NCBI RefSeq assembly: GCF_965224175.1
Contig: NZ_OZ245041.1
Location: 3,472,001 to 3,536,000 of the forward strand
DNA: 64,000 nt
Direction: 5' to 3'
Source: Kordia sp965224175
Lineage (GTDB): Bacteria; Bacteroidota; Bacteroidia; Flavobacteriales; Flavobacteriaceae
How positions within the stretch are numbered: the stretch's first letter is position 1; each line of letters opens with the position of its first letter. Shown here piece after piece: positions 7,044 to 16,670 of the stretch. The notes under the pieces were generated by a model. The model made no database searches and was not told the DNA's origin. It saw only the letters and a program-made list of their open reading frames with translations. Both the position numbers and the translations under genes were made by a program.

Positions 7044-8531
7044 ATGGTCAAAAAATTTCTAAGCTTACAGTGGAAAGAATTTAAGCGATCTTCTTCTTTT
7101 CAAAAAGGAATAGCTATCAAAATATTACTTGCATTTGCAGCATTGTATTTTGGTGGAGCTGCAATTTTATTAGGTTCTGGTTTGTTTTTCATTCTAAGAA
7201 AAGCGTTTCCAGCAGAAGATCCGTTAATACTCGTTAATAACTTCATCATTTTTTGGTTTTTGTTCGATCTTGTTTTTCGATACTTCATGCAACAAATGCC
7301 AGTGATGAATGTAAAGCCATTAATGATTATTCCTATCAAACAAAAAACCATCATTCACTTTCTACTTGGAAAAACAATGGTATCGTTTTTTAACTTTTTA
7401 CCATTACTTATTTTCATTCCGTTTTCCATTGTATTACTAGTGAAAGGATATCCACCATTAAGTGTCTTGCTTTGGTTTTTGTCGCTAGTAGCCATAACAT
7501 TATCACTAAACTTTATCAACATACTGGTCAACAAAAGCAATACAGTTTTTTATATTGTTTTAGGTTTTTTAGCAACGCTCGCTGGATTGGAATACCTGTA
7601 CATTAATGAGTACTTTAATACGTTTCAAGTCTCAGAAATCTGTGGAATGCTTTTCAATGGTTTATACAATTATCCGTACTTAATAATCATTCCAGTTGCT
7701 TTAGCGGCATTCTTATACTATTTAAACTTTCAATACTTAAACAAACGCTTCTATTTAGATGATGTCGTTTCTAAAAAAATAAAAGAAGTAAACGCGTCTG
7801 ATCTTTCATGGATGAATCGTTTTGGAAAACTAGCAACATTCTTAAAAAATGACGTGCGAATGATTGCCAGAAACAAACGACCAAAGCAAGTACTATTTAT
7901 GTCTGCCTTTTTTGTTTGCTACGGATTGTTCTTTTTTACACAAAGTGCCTATCAAGATAAACCAGCAGTAACAGCTTTTGCATCTATCTTTATCACGGCA
8001 GGATTTTTATTCTCCTTTGGACAATTAGTTCCTTCTTGGGATAGTGAACATTACAAAATGCTGATGAGTCAAAACATTCCATACAGAAAATACTTAGAAT
8101 CAAAATGGTATCTAATGGTATTAGCAGTACTAATTTCGTTTATCTTAAGCACACCATACATTTACTTTGGTTGGGACAAATATGCTATCATTGCTGCAGG
8201 AGCTTCCTTCAACATCGGAATCAACTCGTTTGTAACACTATTTGGTGGCGCACTTAACAGAGTTCCTATAAAATTAAACGAAAAAGCAAAAGCATTCAGT
8301 AATACACAAGGTTTCAATCCTACACAATTACTCATTGCATTGCCAAAAATGTTACTACCGGTATTACTCTTTTACATTCCTTACGCCATATTTAGCTTAG
8401 AAGTAGGAATCATCACCTTGGCGGCCAGCGGAGTTGTTGGCTTAATATTTAGAAACTTTTTCCTATCACAAATAGAAAAAGTATATCAAAAAGGAAAATA
8501 CAAAACCATTGAAGCTTTTGGCGAAAACTAA
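7044..8531 (+). CDS. DUF5687 family ABC transporter permease
   Basis: 495 residues, very hydrophobic, with roughly ten to twelve membrane segments (for example around 25-50, 110-130, 140-160, 210-230, 355-375, 445-480). The N-terminus MVKKFLSLQWKEFKRSS and the gene order match the DUF5687 family, ABC-2-like permeases paired with an ATPase in Bacteroidota. The ATPase gene starts 20 bases downstream, so the two are almost certainly co-transcribed and form one transporter in the inner membrane. Substrate unknown. No clear -7 box was found upstream. Confidence 0.85.
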   Translation: MVKKFLSLQWKEFKRSSSFQKGIAIKILLAFAALYFGGAAILLGSGLFFILRKAFPAEDPLILVNNFIIFWFLFDLVFRYFMQQMPVMNVKPLMIIPIKQKTIIHFLLGKTMVSFFNFLPLLIFIPFSIVLLVKGYPPLSVLLWFLSLVAITLSLNFINILVNKSNTVFYIVLGFLATLAGLEYLYINEYFNTFQVSEICGMLFNGLYNYPYLIIIPVALAAFLYYLNFQYLNKRFYLDDVVSKKIKEVNASDLSWMNRFGKLATFLKNDVRMIARNKRPKQVLFMSAFFVCYGLFFFTQSAYQDKPAVTAFASIFITAGFLFSFGQLVPSWDSEHYKMLMSQNIPYRKYLESKWYLMVLAVLISFILSTPYIYFGWDKYAIIAAGASFNIGINSFVTLFGGALNRVPIKLNEKAKAFSNTQGFNPTQLLIALPKMLLPVLLFYIPYAIFSLEVGIITLAASGVVGLIFRNFFLSQIEKVYQKGKYKTIEAFGEN

Positions 8532-8551
8532 TAACACAAACTTTTACGATC

Positions 8552-9289
8552 ATGATTACAATCGATAATATATCAAAAACATACGGACAAAATACAGTTT
8601 TAAAAATAGACTCATTAAGCATTCCCAAAGGACAAAGTTTTGGTTTGGTAGGAAACAACGGAGCTGGAAAAACCACGCTTTTTAGTCTCTTACTAGATTT
8701 AATTCAGCCGTCAACTGGACACATAGAAAACAACGGTGTCAAAGTACACGAAAGCGAACAATGGAAACCGTTTACTTCGTCGTTTATTGATGAAAGTTTC
8801 CTAATTGGTTACCTAACGCCAGAAGAATACTTTTACTTTATTGGTGACTTACGAAATCAAAACAAAGCAGATGTGGATGCTTTATTGGCACAATTTGAAG
8901 ACTTTTTCCACGGAGAAATTCTCAATCAAAAAAAATACCTGCGCGATCTCAGTAAAGGAAATCAAAAAAAGGCAGGAATTGTAGCATCATTCATCGGAAA
9001 TCCAGATGTTATCATCTTAGATGAACCCTTTGCAAATCTTGATCCAACAACGCAAATTCGCCTCAAAGGCATCATCAAAAAACTAGCAGAAGACCAAAAC
9101 ACAACTGTATTGGTGTCTAGTCACGATTTAATGCATGTCACTGAAGTTTCCGACAGAATTGTGGTGCTAAACAAAGGAGAAGTGGTAAAAGATATTGTAA
9201 CCTCAGAAGCTACACTCAAAGAACTAGAAGCCTTTTTTGCAGGTACCGAAGCTAGAATCTCTGAAGAAGGAACCTCTGAAGAAGAATAA
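8552..9289 (+). CDS. ABC transporter ATP-binding protein
   Basis: 245 residues. Walker A GNNGAGKTTLF (about 34-44), ABC signature LSKGNQKKAG (about 133-142), Walker B VIILDEPFANLDP (about 154-166) and a switch histidine in SSHDLMHV are all present, so it should be an active ATPase. It powers the DUF5687 permease encoded just upstream. The signature is LSKGN rather than LSGGQ, a common variant. The C-terminal 20 residues are acidic. Followed by a long hairpin. Confidence 0.92.
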   Translation: MITIDNISKTYGQNTVLKIDSLSIPKGQSFGLVGNNGAGKTTLFSLLLDLIQPSTGHIENNGVKVHESEQWKPFTSSFIDESFLIGYLTPEEYFYFIGDLRNQNKADVDALLAQFEDFFHGEILNQKKYLRDLSKGNQKKAGIVASFIGNPDVIILDEPFANLDPTTQIRLKGIIKKLAEDQNTTVLVSSHDLMHVTEVSDRIVVLNKGEVVKDIVTSEATLKELEAFFAGTEARISEEGTSEEE

Positions 9290-9290
9290 T

Positions 9291-9411
9291 TTGGGCGTTC
9301 CCACAATAACATAAAACCCGCATGGACATTGATCGAAGTCGAAATGCGGGTTTTATGTTATTGTGGTCAGGCTATTCGCGTTACACGGTAACTTGCTACT
9401 ATCCTTAACGC
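9291..9411. repeat. Dispersed intergenic element with long perfect hairpin
   Basis: Begins TTGGGCGTTCCC (9291-9302) and ends ATCCTTAACGC (9401-9411); end sequences of this kind recur between genes in Bacteroidota, from memory and not searched. Inside it lies a perfect 23-bp inverted repeat (9301-9323 and 9344-9366) with a 20-base loop that contains a GATCGAAGTCGAA version of the repeat seen at 5724. It separates convergent genes. Confidence 0.6.
9301..9366. terminator. 23-bp perfect hairpin, probable two-way terminator
   Basis: Arms ccacaataacataaaacccg+cat and the exact complement, with internal aaaaccc/gggtttt. It is placed between the ABC ATPase (+) and the SMI1/KNR4 gene (-), so it could stop transcription from both sides. 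There is no long T run directly after the stem, so termination is inferred from stem strength and position. Confidence 0.5.
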
Positions 9412-9479
9412 AGTAAATATTCAATAGTAGTTTCGAGTTATAAAAGTTTAAAAATAAATAAAAACGGAACTCATATAAA

Positions 9480-10169
9480 TTAGTTTTTCTTATCAAGAAT
9501 GTCATTCAACCAATCTTCATAAAAATCTAAAAAATTTGCGGCTTCAAAAAAACTTGGAGCATAAAAAAAGTCGTAATACCCACGAATAAGCCTTCCACGA
9601 TGTATTCCGTTTAACACAATTCCTAGGTAGCTATCACAGCCACAATGCGCAACAAATAAAATTCCAGCATACGCTGCTGCTTTCTTGTTTTCAAAAGCTT
9701 CATCAGTTTTTAAAGTTCTTGCTTCTTCATATAAAGAATTCCATTGTTTTTTAGTGGTTTCTGGAGTCAAAACAGTTTCCATATTCAAATAAGAAATCGT
9801 TGCTTCTTCAATAAAATGATCAAAATGGCCAAGTTCATACAATCCCTGATATGGACCTGCACCACCATTTCCAATATGAATCAAAAAACTGCGGTAACAT
9901 TCGGGAAGTCGAATTGCATACTCTTTCTCAAAAGCGATTACTCTTAATTTAGATATTTTTGGCTGTAACTTATAATGATGTGAAGTAGCGCCAAAAACTG
10001 CTAAATCTTTATCTAAGGATTTGACTGTAATTAATTTTCGTCGAATGCGCTTAATTTGTAAAATATGTTCTGTGAAGTAATAAAATTTTAAAATTCTACA
10101 TAGAAATACAATATTACGGATTCTGTTTTGATTAAAAAAAAGCGCTTTATAGGTTAAATTTAATTGCAA
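9480..10169 (-). CDS. SMI1/KNR4 (SUKH) family protein
   Basis: 229 residues. The SUKH fold is seen from about residue 70 on: LPECYRSFLIHIGNGGAGPY with the usual GNGGxGP turn, then a hydrophobic core and a C-terminal FLDFYEDWLNDIL helix. SUKH proteins act as immunity proteins against contact-dependent toxins or as general interaction modules. No toxin gene is adjacent, so an orphan immunity or housekeeping role are both possible. The first 35 residues or so are basic and hydrophobic and are not part of the family domain; the true start could lie at a non-ATG codon further in, as the next Met is well inside the domain. Confidence 0.75.
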   Translation of the reverse strand: MQLNLTYKALFFNQNRIRNIVFLCRILKFYYFTEHILQIKRIRRKLITVKSLDKDLAVFGATSHHYKLQPKISKLRVIAFEKEYAIRLPECYRSFLIHIGNGGAGPYQGLYELGHFDHFIEEATISYLNMETVLTPETTKKQWNSLYEEARTLKTDEAFENKKAAAYAGILFVAHCGCDSYLGIVLNGIHRGRLIRGYYDFFYAPSFFEAANFLDFYEDWLNDILDKKN

Positions 10170-10380
10170 TTACAAAAGAACTCAATCGATTGCGTAAATA
10201 GTAATAAAGTCAATGTTTACAGTGTGTAAGCAAAGACTTTTTACTTTCCGAAAACAATAATGTAAGATTAAAATTTCGTTTTTTGTAGTCTAAAATCTTC
10301 TTTAGCTTAAATTTATAATACGAAAAAAACAAAATTTGATATGTTTATAACATTTAACATTTAGAAACTGTAAAAAAAAT
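10170..10380. other. Intergenic, AT-rich divergent region
   Basis: About 210 bases between the divergent SMI1/KNR4 gene and the large surface protein. It holds no open frame with family features and no repeat that I recognise. It should contain the promoters for both genes; only the rightward -7 box at 10381 is clear. Confidence 0.5.
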
Positions 10381-10388
10381 TATTTTTG
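10381..10388 (+). promoter_or_regulatory. -7 promoter box TATTTTTG
   Basis: Matches TAnnTTTG and lies 43 bases before the ATG at 10431. A TTG that would otherwise extend the large gene's reading frame is inside this box, which excludes it as a start. Confidence 0.6.
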
Positions 10389-10430
10389 CGAAAAAGCAAA
10401 AATTCCCCTAATTACGAAAATCTACTCATT

Positions 10431-13400
10431 ATGAAAATATGTATTGGCTTAGATGCAATATTTTTAAACATGTCTTTTTACAAAAGGATGTATTTATTAA
10501 TATTGTGTTTATCTTATTTTAGTTTTTCCCAAGCACAAACAACAATTGCTCGCCAACAATTCAATAACGGTAGTGCAGTCGCCCAAATTTTGATTGCAGA
10601 TCAAAATACTACAACCAACGTTACCACACATCAAGGAACTGATGATTGGGATTATACTGCTGTTTCAACAAATGGGCAAATTAGAGTCGTAAATACTGCA
10701 ATAACAACGCCAGCTTCCAATGATTATTGTTTAGAATTTAAAAGCTATTGGGATAATCAACCTTACATTACACTTGCAGATCAAGATATAAGTGTTTATA
10801 ACAGTGTTACATTTACAATAGCATATCACTCTTTGGGAGAACCTGAAAACAATGAAGATTTATGGTTAGACTATTCTTATTATGAATCAGGAGCTTGGGT
10901 TGATACTACAGTTCAACTAATAGATGGTGCTAACGGAACAGGAGATGCATTAGCTTTTGGAACAGACGGAACACTTACAAATCCTTATACGGTAGCAATT
11001 CCAGATACGGCAACTTCTTTTAGAGCAACAATTCGTTGTACTTTTCAAAATGCAGCAGGAGGAAACGATAACTACTACATAGACGATTTATCATTAGAAG
11101 GTACATTGTCTGTAACGCCACCGCAAGCAATCTGTAATGACATAACTATCAGTTTAGATGCTTTTGATAATGCTACAATTACAACCGCTGATATTGACAA
11201 TGGCTCAACAGTAGACTCTGGAGCGCCAATGTTATCAATTGATAGAACAAGTTTTACCTGTACTGATCTTGGGACAAATACAGTAACCTTAACAGTAGAA
11301 GATACGAATGGTTTAACAGATAGCTGTATGGCTACTGTTACTGTAAATCCATATACAGGAAGTTTAATAGCGCCAACACTGCCAAACGTTAATGCATACT
11401 GTGATTATACTGCATCAGCAACAATTTCGTCATATCAATGTAGAACAATAACACCAACTACAAGTGATCCTGTAACTTTTACTGTAGCAGGAAACTATAC
11501 GATCAATTGGTTGTATTATGATTCTGTAACAGGAAATTCTGATATTGCAGTCGAAAGTATAACAATTAATGCATTAACGGCACCAAGTAATATTACGACA
11601 AGTAATTTAGAATCTACGACAGCAACTGTAACTTGGGATGAGCTCACAGCAATACCAACATACGAACTAAGATACCGTGAAGTAGGTGCTACAAATTGGA
11701 CGACGATACTTGCCGCAACTAATTCTGTAAATCTTACAGGCTTAAGCGCGAATACAAACTACGAAGTACAAGTAAGTGCTGTGTGTAACGGAAGTAATTC
11801 TGCGTTTTCAACTGTTTTTAACTTTACCACACTAGACCATGTATACTGTACACCAAATGTACCAAATACTGCTACAGGACATTACATTAATAGAGTTCGT
11901 TTTGGATCACAAGCACAAAACATTGATAACTCTTCTGGATACGACAATGGTTATGGAGATTACACTGCCAGTATCGCAGATGTAAACATAGGAAGTACAG
12001 AAACTATCCGAATAGACGTAAATAAAGATCAAAACTGGATGCAAGTAGGTTTTGCTGTTTGGATAGATTTAAATAATGATGGAGACTTTACCGATGCAGG
12101 AGAAGATGTTTGGTTTCAAGGAGGAACAGGAACCGCTGGAACAGTAGCAGGAAACTCAATATCAACAAGTTTTACAATTCCGGCAGATGCAAATGCGGGA
12201 CTAACAAGAATGCGTATAGCATTCAGAAACTGGTGGCATCCCGATGATCCGTGCGACGGTTCTTTTGATGGAAACCTAGGAGAATACGAAGACTATTCAG
12301 TCAACCTAATTATAGATCCAACAACTCCTGCAGAAATTTCAGTTTCAGGAAATGGAAATACAATTAATGATGGCGCATTACTTGGTGACGTAACAGTAGA
12401 CAACGCTACTGACTTTGGAGTATATGACATCTATGAAGGTGCTATCACGAAAGTATACACCATAAAAAATAACGGAGGATTAGATTTAAACTTAGTTGGT
12501 TCTCCAATCATTGAAATAACAGGAAGTGGTGATTTCTCTGTAACACAACCATCAGATCCTGTATTAAGTGTTGGTGAAAGTACAACATTCAATATAAGTT
12601 ACAATCCTTCAACACTAGGAACTCATCAAGCAACCATCAGTATTGGAAATGATGATAGTGACGAAAATCCATATACATTTGTTGTACATGGAGAAGGTGT
12701 GCAAACCTTCCCAGATACCGACGGAGACGGTATTACTGACAATGTAGATATAGATGATGACAATGATGGGATACTAGATACGCTTGAAAATTCAGCATGT
12801 GGAAGCTTTATAAATTCAACACAAACGGAAGTAGTTTTTCTTAACGAAACCTTTGGTTCTGACTCAGGAACTCGTGTAGAAATTGATGCCTTTACCATTG
12901 GAGTATCTACAACATATTGTTATGAAGATGGTGCAGGAACTGGATGTCCTGCGGTTAATAATCCAACAAGTTTAAATGATGGAGAATACACTGTATATCA
13001 TCAAATAGCAAACGGAGACGGAATAGATCAAACCCCAACAGACGATATCTCACAATGGGCTGATGCTTATTGGTATCTAGGAGAAGATCATACACCAGGA
13101 GATATTGATGGAAGAATGGCAATATTTAATGCCGATGAACAACCAGGAATATTTTTTGAAGCAGATGTAGTAGGAGTTACACCAAATGTGCCAATTACTT
13201 ACGGATTCTCTGCTTTAAATATTGATAGAACAGATGCGCCAGACCTTGCAACAAGACAACGACCTGAAGTGCAAATACTTGTCTATGATCCTAACGGAAA
13301 TCAAATAGCGACAGCAACTTCAGGATTAATTCCGCCAACATCGCCAGCAGGTGATTGGGTTGAAGTAAGTGCTACATTTACAACAACATTTACGCAATTT

Positions 13401-16400
13401 AGAGTGCAACTTGTTAACAGCCAATTAGGTGGAATAGGAAATGATTTGGCTATTGATGATATCTTTGTAAAACAGCTATTGTGTGACTCAGACGGCGACG
13501 GAATTTCAGATACTGTAGATTTAGATAATGATAATGACGGAATCCCAAATGTTGTTGAATTAAACTTGCCAGATAATGATAAAGACGGAACATTATTTAA
13601 CGATACGGTAATTACGTGGTCTGATACAAACAATAACGGAATGCACGATGCATATGAAAGTATTACGTTGTTAGATTCTGATTTTGATGGAACACCAGAT
13701 TATATTGACTTAGATTCTGACAACGACGGAATATTTGATAGTGTAGAGTATGACGGATTTGGAGATATCGACGTAAGCGGAGATGGAATTGGTGATGGAA
13801 GTGATAAAGACGATGAAGATCCAGCTACAGAAGCAGATGGTGACGGAATATTACCAATAATGGATTTAAATGATGATGGTGTAGGTAATGATCATGGAAG
13901 TAATGGTTACCCAACGCCAGAAGATAGCGATAATGACGGAATCCCAGATTATTTAGATGTAGATAGTAATGATGCAACCAACAATCCTGCTAACGGAACG
14001 GATATCAGTGGCACTATAAATGCTGCCTTAGATGCTGATAACGATGGAGATATTGATGGAACAGCAGATGTAGATGGTGATGGGATTTTAGATGCTTTTG
14101 ATACTAACACAGCATACTATGGATCTCCTCGTGATTATGATGGTAAATATACGCTATTCTTTGACGGAAGAAACGATTATGTAGAAGATGATAATATTAT
14201 AAGTGCTGGAGAAGCTACACTCATGGCATTTGTAAGAGTTACAGGAAACAATGCCACCAACTCGACACGTGTTGTCGTTGGACAACAAAACTTTTACTTT
14301 ACTGTAAACGTAGACAATACGGTAAGTGTTTCATTAAATGGAGCTACCATAATAACCTCTACAACAACGATCAAAAACCTAATATGGACACATTTGGCAG
14401 TAGTAACGGATTCTTCGGGGAAAACAGCATTATTTATTAATGGAGAACAAGATGGATCTGATGGATCGGGACCTGTAAGCTTAGATACTTCAAATTTAAC
14501 TATAGGAAGACTATCAGGAAGTGATGCCAATTATTTTGCGGGTGAAATTGAAGAAGTTCGCGTGTTTAATAAATCATTAACTTCGGCTGAATTACAACGT
14601 ATGGTGTATCAAGAATTAGACGATACAAATAGCTTTGATAGTGGTCAAGTAATTCCTTATGAAATTTCTACTTCGTTAGGAACTTCACTATTAAAATACT
14701 ACAAGATGGACGCTTTTAAAGATGATATCTTAGACAACAAAACAACAGTAACAGTTGATGAAAATACAGGTGCAAAAATTTACAACATAAAAAACATATA
14801 TCCGCAAACGGCGCCACTTCCATACGAAACGCAAATAGATGGTGATTGGAGTGATTCAGCTACTTGGTTGCATGGTGATGTATGGGATATTACAAATGCG
14901 AGTACCAACAAAGATTGGTCTATAGTACATGTAAAAAACAACATTACAACTTCAAGCCAACATAAAGGTATTGGATTACTAGTAGATGCTGGTGCGAAAA
15001 TAGATGTAGAAAGTGATGTAGAACTCCAAAACTCATGGTATTTAAGTCTTGATGGAGAAATTGATCTTCACGGAGAAGCACAACTCGTACAATCACCTAC
15101 AAGTATATTAGTTGCTGGAGCTAACGGAAGACTAGAAAGAGATCAACAAGGAACAAGAAACTTGCATACTTATAACTATTGGTCATCTCCAGTACATTCA
15201 AACAATCCAAATGCAGATATTGATGGTGATGAAAGTTATACATTGCAAAACGTACTTATGGACGGAACTGATCCAGACAATCCGCAAGCGATTAACTTCG
15301 TTGCTGGACTTGATGGAAATGGAACTACTACACCAATTCAAGTTGCGGAATATTGGGTTTGGAAATTTGTAAATGGTTTAGATGACGACTATTCACTTTG
15401 GCAACATGTACAAAGTTCAGGTAGCTTAGCTGTTGGTGAAGGATACACAATGAAAGGACCTTCAACAGATGCCATAGCAAATGAGCAAAACTATACCTTT
15501 AGAGGTGTGCCAAACAACGGAACAATAACATTAGGTATTACTGGAGGAAATGACTATTTAGTTGGAAACCCATATCCTTCTGCTATTGATGGAAATGAAG
15601 TAATCAACGACAATACACATCTCAACGGAACACTATACTTTTGGGAGCATTACGGTGGAAACTCTCATACATTAGCAGAATATCAAGGTGGATATGGCTT
15701 ATATAACCTTTCGGGAGGAACGCCAGCAATTGCTGATGCAGATGTTGATAGCGGCGGAACAGCACAAAAAACACCAAGAAGATACATTCCTGTAGGACAA
15801 GGATTCTTCGTGGTAGCAACTTCTAACGGTTCAGTCACTTTTGAAAACGATCAAAGAATATTTGTTACCGAAGCAGGAAACACCAATTCATGGTTTTACA
15901 GAAATGGAGACTCTGGAAGTGAAATCACTCGTAAAAATCAAAACTCTGATATTCCAGAAGATGTGCGTCCTAAATTTAGAATCAAATACCATTCTCCAGA
16001 AAACTATGAGCGTAATTTATTATTAACAATAGATGAAAATGCTTCTATAGAATACGATTGGGGTTATGATGGTGAACTCAACGAAGATAACTTAGAAGAC
16101 ATGGCGTGGTCTTTTAATGGTTCTAACTATGTTATTCAAGGAATTGATGCAATTTCAGAAACAACCGTTTTACCACTAAGTGTAAAAACTCAAAATGGTG
16201 GAATCATTGAAATAAGCATACATGCCTTAGAAAATGTAGAAGACGATGTAAACGTATTTGTTGAAGACACATATAATGGTACTTTCCATAATTTGCGTGA
16301 TGGAAACTATCTGACTACGGTTACAGCAGGCGTTGTTGCAGATCGATTCAGAATTACTTTTGCTCAAAATATCTTATCTGTAGACGAATTTCAAATAGCA

Positions 16401-16643
16401 AAAGACTTAATTGTACATTACAACACGAATGATGATACACTGATCATCAAAAACCCAAAGAATCATAACTTAAACGCATTACATGTGCATAATTTACTTG
16501 GGCAATCTTTATTCACAGAAAAATTGAATTCTGCACTGTCAGAAATAAAAATTCCGATGTCTATCAAGACAGGAGTATATATATTTACGATAGAAACCCA
16601 AAGAACGAATATTACCAAAAAACAAATAATAAATAATAAATAA
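10431..16643 (+). CDS. Large multidomain T9SS surface protein with LamG domain
   Basis: 2070 residues from ATG 10431; ATG 10470 is equally possible and gives a cleaner signal peptide (MSFYKRMYLLILCLSYFSFS, then QAQ). Domains in order, approximate residues: HYR-like (227-306), Ig-like (310-380), fibronectin III (383-468), GEVED (471-626), choice-of-anchor D (633-756), thrombospondin type 3 calcium repeats of the DxDGDGIxD type (761-785 and 1018-1223), LamG/jelly-roll lectin fold (1236-1390), a long beta-rich region, and a T9SS sorting domain (about 1995-2070, ending in KKQIINNK). It should be secreted by type IX secretion and act in adhesion or glycan binding. The gene at 16671 follows after 27 bases and shares the HYR-Ig-FN3-GEVED cassette. 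Confidence 0.88.
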   Translation: MKICIGLDAIFLNMSFYKRMYLLILCLSYFSFSQAQTTIARQQFNNGSAVAQILIADQNTTTNVTTHQGTDDWDYTAVSTNGQIRVVNTAITTPASNDYCLEFKSYWDNQPYITLADQDISVYNSVTFTIAYHSLGEPENNEDLWLDYSYYESGAWVDTTVQLIDGANGTGDALAFGTDGTLTNPYTVAIPDTATSFRATIRCTFQNAAGGNDNYYIDDLSLEGTLSVTPPQAICNDITISLDAFDNATITTADIDNGSTVDSGAPMLSIDRTSFTCTDLGTNTVTLTVEDTNGLTDSCMATVTVNPYTGSLIAPTLPNVNAYCDYTASATISSYQCRTITPTTSDPVTFTVAGNYTINWLYYDSVTGNSDIAVESITINALTAPSNITTSNLESTTATVTWDELTAIPTYELRYREVGATNWTTILAATNSVNLTGLSANTNYEVQVSAVCNGSNSAFSTVFNFTTLDHVYCTPNVPNTATGHYINRVRFGSQAQNIDNSSGYDNGYGDYTASIADVNIGSTETIRIDVNKDQNWMQVGFAVWIDLNNDGDFTDAGEDVWFQGGTGTAGTVAGNSISTSFTIPADANAGLTRMRIAFRNWWHPDDPCDGSFDGNLGEYEDYSVNLIIDPTTPAEISVSGNGNTINDGALLGDVTVDNATDFGVYDIYEGAITKVYTIKNNGGLDLNLVGSPIIEITGSGDFSVTQPSDPVLSVGESTTFNISYNPSTLGTHQATISIGNDDSDENPYTFVVHGEGVQTFPDTDGDGITDNVDIDDDNDGILDTLENSACGSFINSTQTEVVFLNETFGSDSGTRVEIDAFTIGVSTTYCYEDGAGTGCPAVNNPTSLNDGEYTVYHQIANGDGIDQTPTDDISQWADAYWYLGEDHTPGDIDGRMAIFNADEQPGIFFEADVVGVTPNVPITYGFSALNIDRTDAPDLATRQRPEVQILVYDPNGNQIATATSGLIPPTSPAGDWVEVSATFTTTFTQFRVQLVNSQLGGIGNDLAIDDIFVKQLLCDSDGDGISDTVDLDNDNDGIPNVVELNLPDNDKDGTLFNDTVITWSDTNNNGMHDAYESITLLDSDFDGTPDYIDLDSDNDGIFDSVEYDGFGDIDVSGDGIGDGSDKDDEDPATEADGDGILPIMDLNDDGVGNDHGSNGYPTPEDSDNDGIPDYLDVDSNDATNNPANGTDISGTINAALDADNDGDIDGTADVDGDGILDAFDTNTAYYGSPRDYDGKYTLFFDGRNDYVEDDNIISAGEATLMAFVRVTGNNATNSTRVVVGQQNFYFTVNVDNTVSVSLNGATIITSTTTIKNLIWTHLAVVTDSSGKTALFINGEQDGSDGSGPVSLDTSNLTIGRLSGSDANYFAGEIEEVRVFNKSLTSAELQRMVYQELDDTNSFDSGQVIPYEISTSLGTSLLKYYKMDAFKDDILDNKTTVTVDENTGAKIYNIKNIYPQTAPLPYETQIDGDWSDSATWLHGDVWDITNASTNKDWSIVHVKNNITTSSQHKGIGLLVDAGAKIDVESDVELQNSWYLSLDGEIDLHGEAQLVQSPTSILVAGANGRLERDQQGTRNLHTYNYWSSPVHSNNPNADIDGDESYTLQNVLMDGTDPDNPQAINFVAGLDGNGTTTPIQVAEYWVWKFVNGLDDDYSLWQHVQSSGSLAVGEGYTMKGPSTDAIANEQNYTFRGVPNNGTITLGITGGNDYLVGNPYPSAIDGNEVINDNTHLNGTLYFWEHYGGNSHTLAEYQGGYGLYNLSGGTPAIADADVDSGGTAQKTPRRYIPVGQGFFVVATSNGSVTFENDQRIFVTEAGNTNSWFYRNGDSGSEITRKNQNSDIPEDVRPKFRIKYHSPENYERNLLLTIDENASIEYDWGYDGELNEDNLEDMAWSFNGSNYVIQGIDAISETTVLPLSVKTQNGGIIEISIHALENVEDDVNVFVEDTYNGTFHNLRDGNYLTTVTAGVVADRFRITFAQNILSVDEFQIAKDLIVHYNTNDDTLIIKNPKNHNLNALHVHNLLGQSLFTEKLNSALSEIKIPMSIKTGVYIFTIETQRTNITKKQIINNK

Positions 16644-16670
16644 CCCAAATTTTTTTAAACCTACTTACAT

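Noticed and set aside
11113..16643. Many long minus-strand open frames in the large surface genes
   Set aside because: They mirror the biased codon use of the Asp/Asn/Thr-rich repeats and show no signal peptide or family motif.
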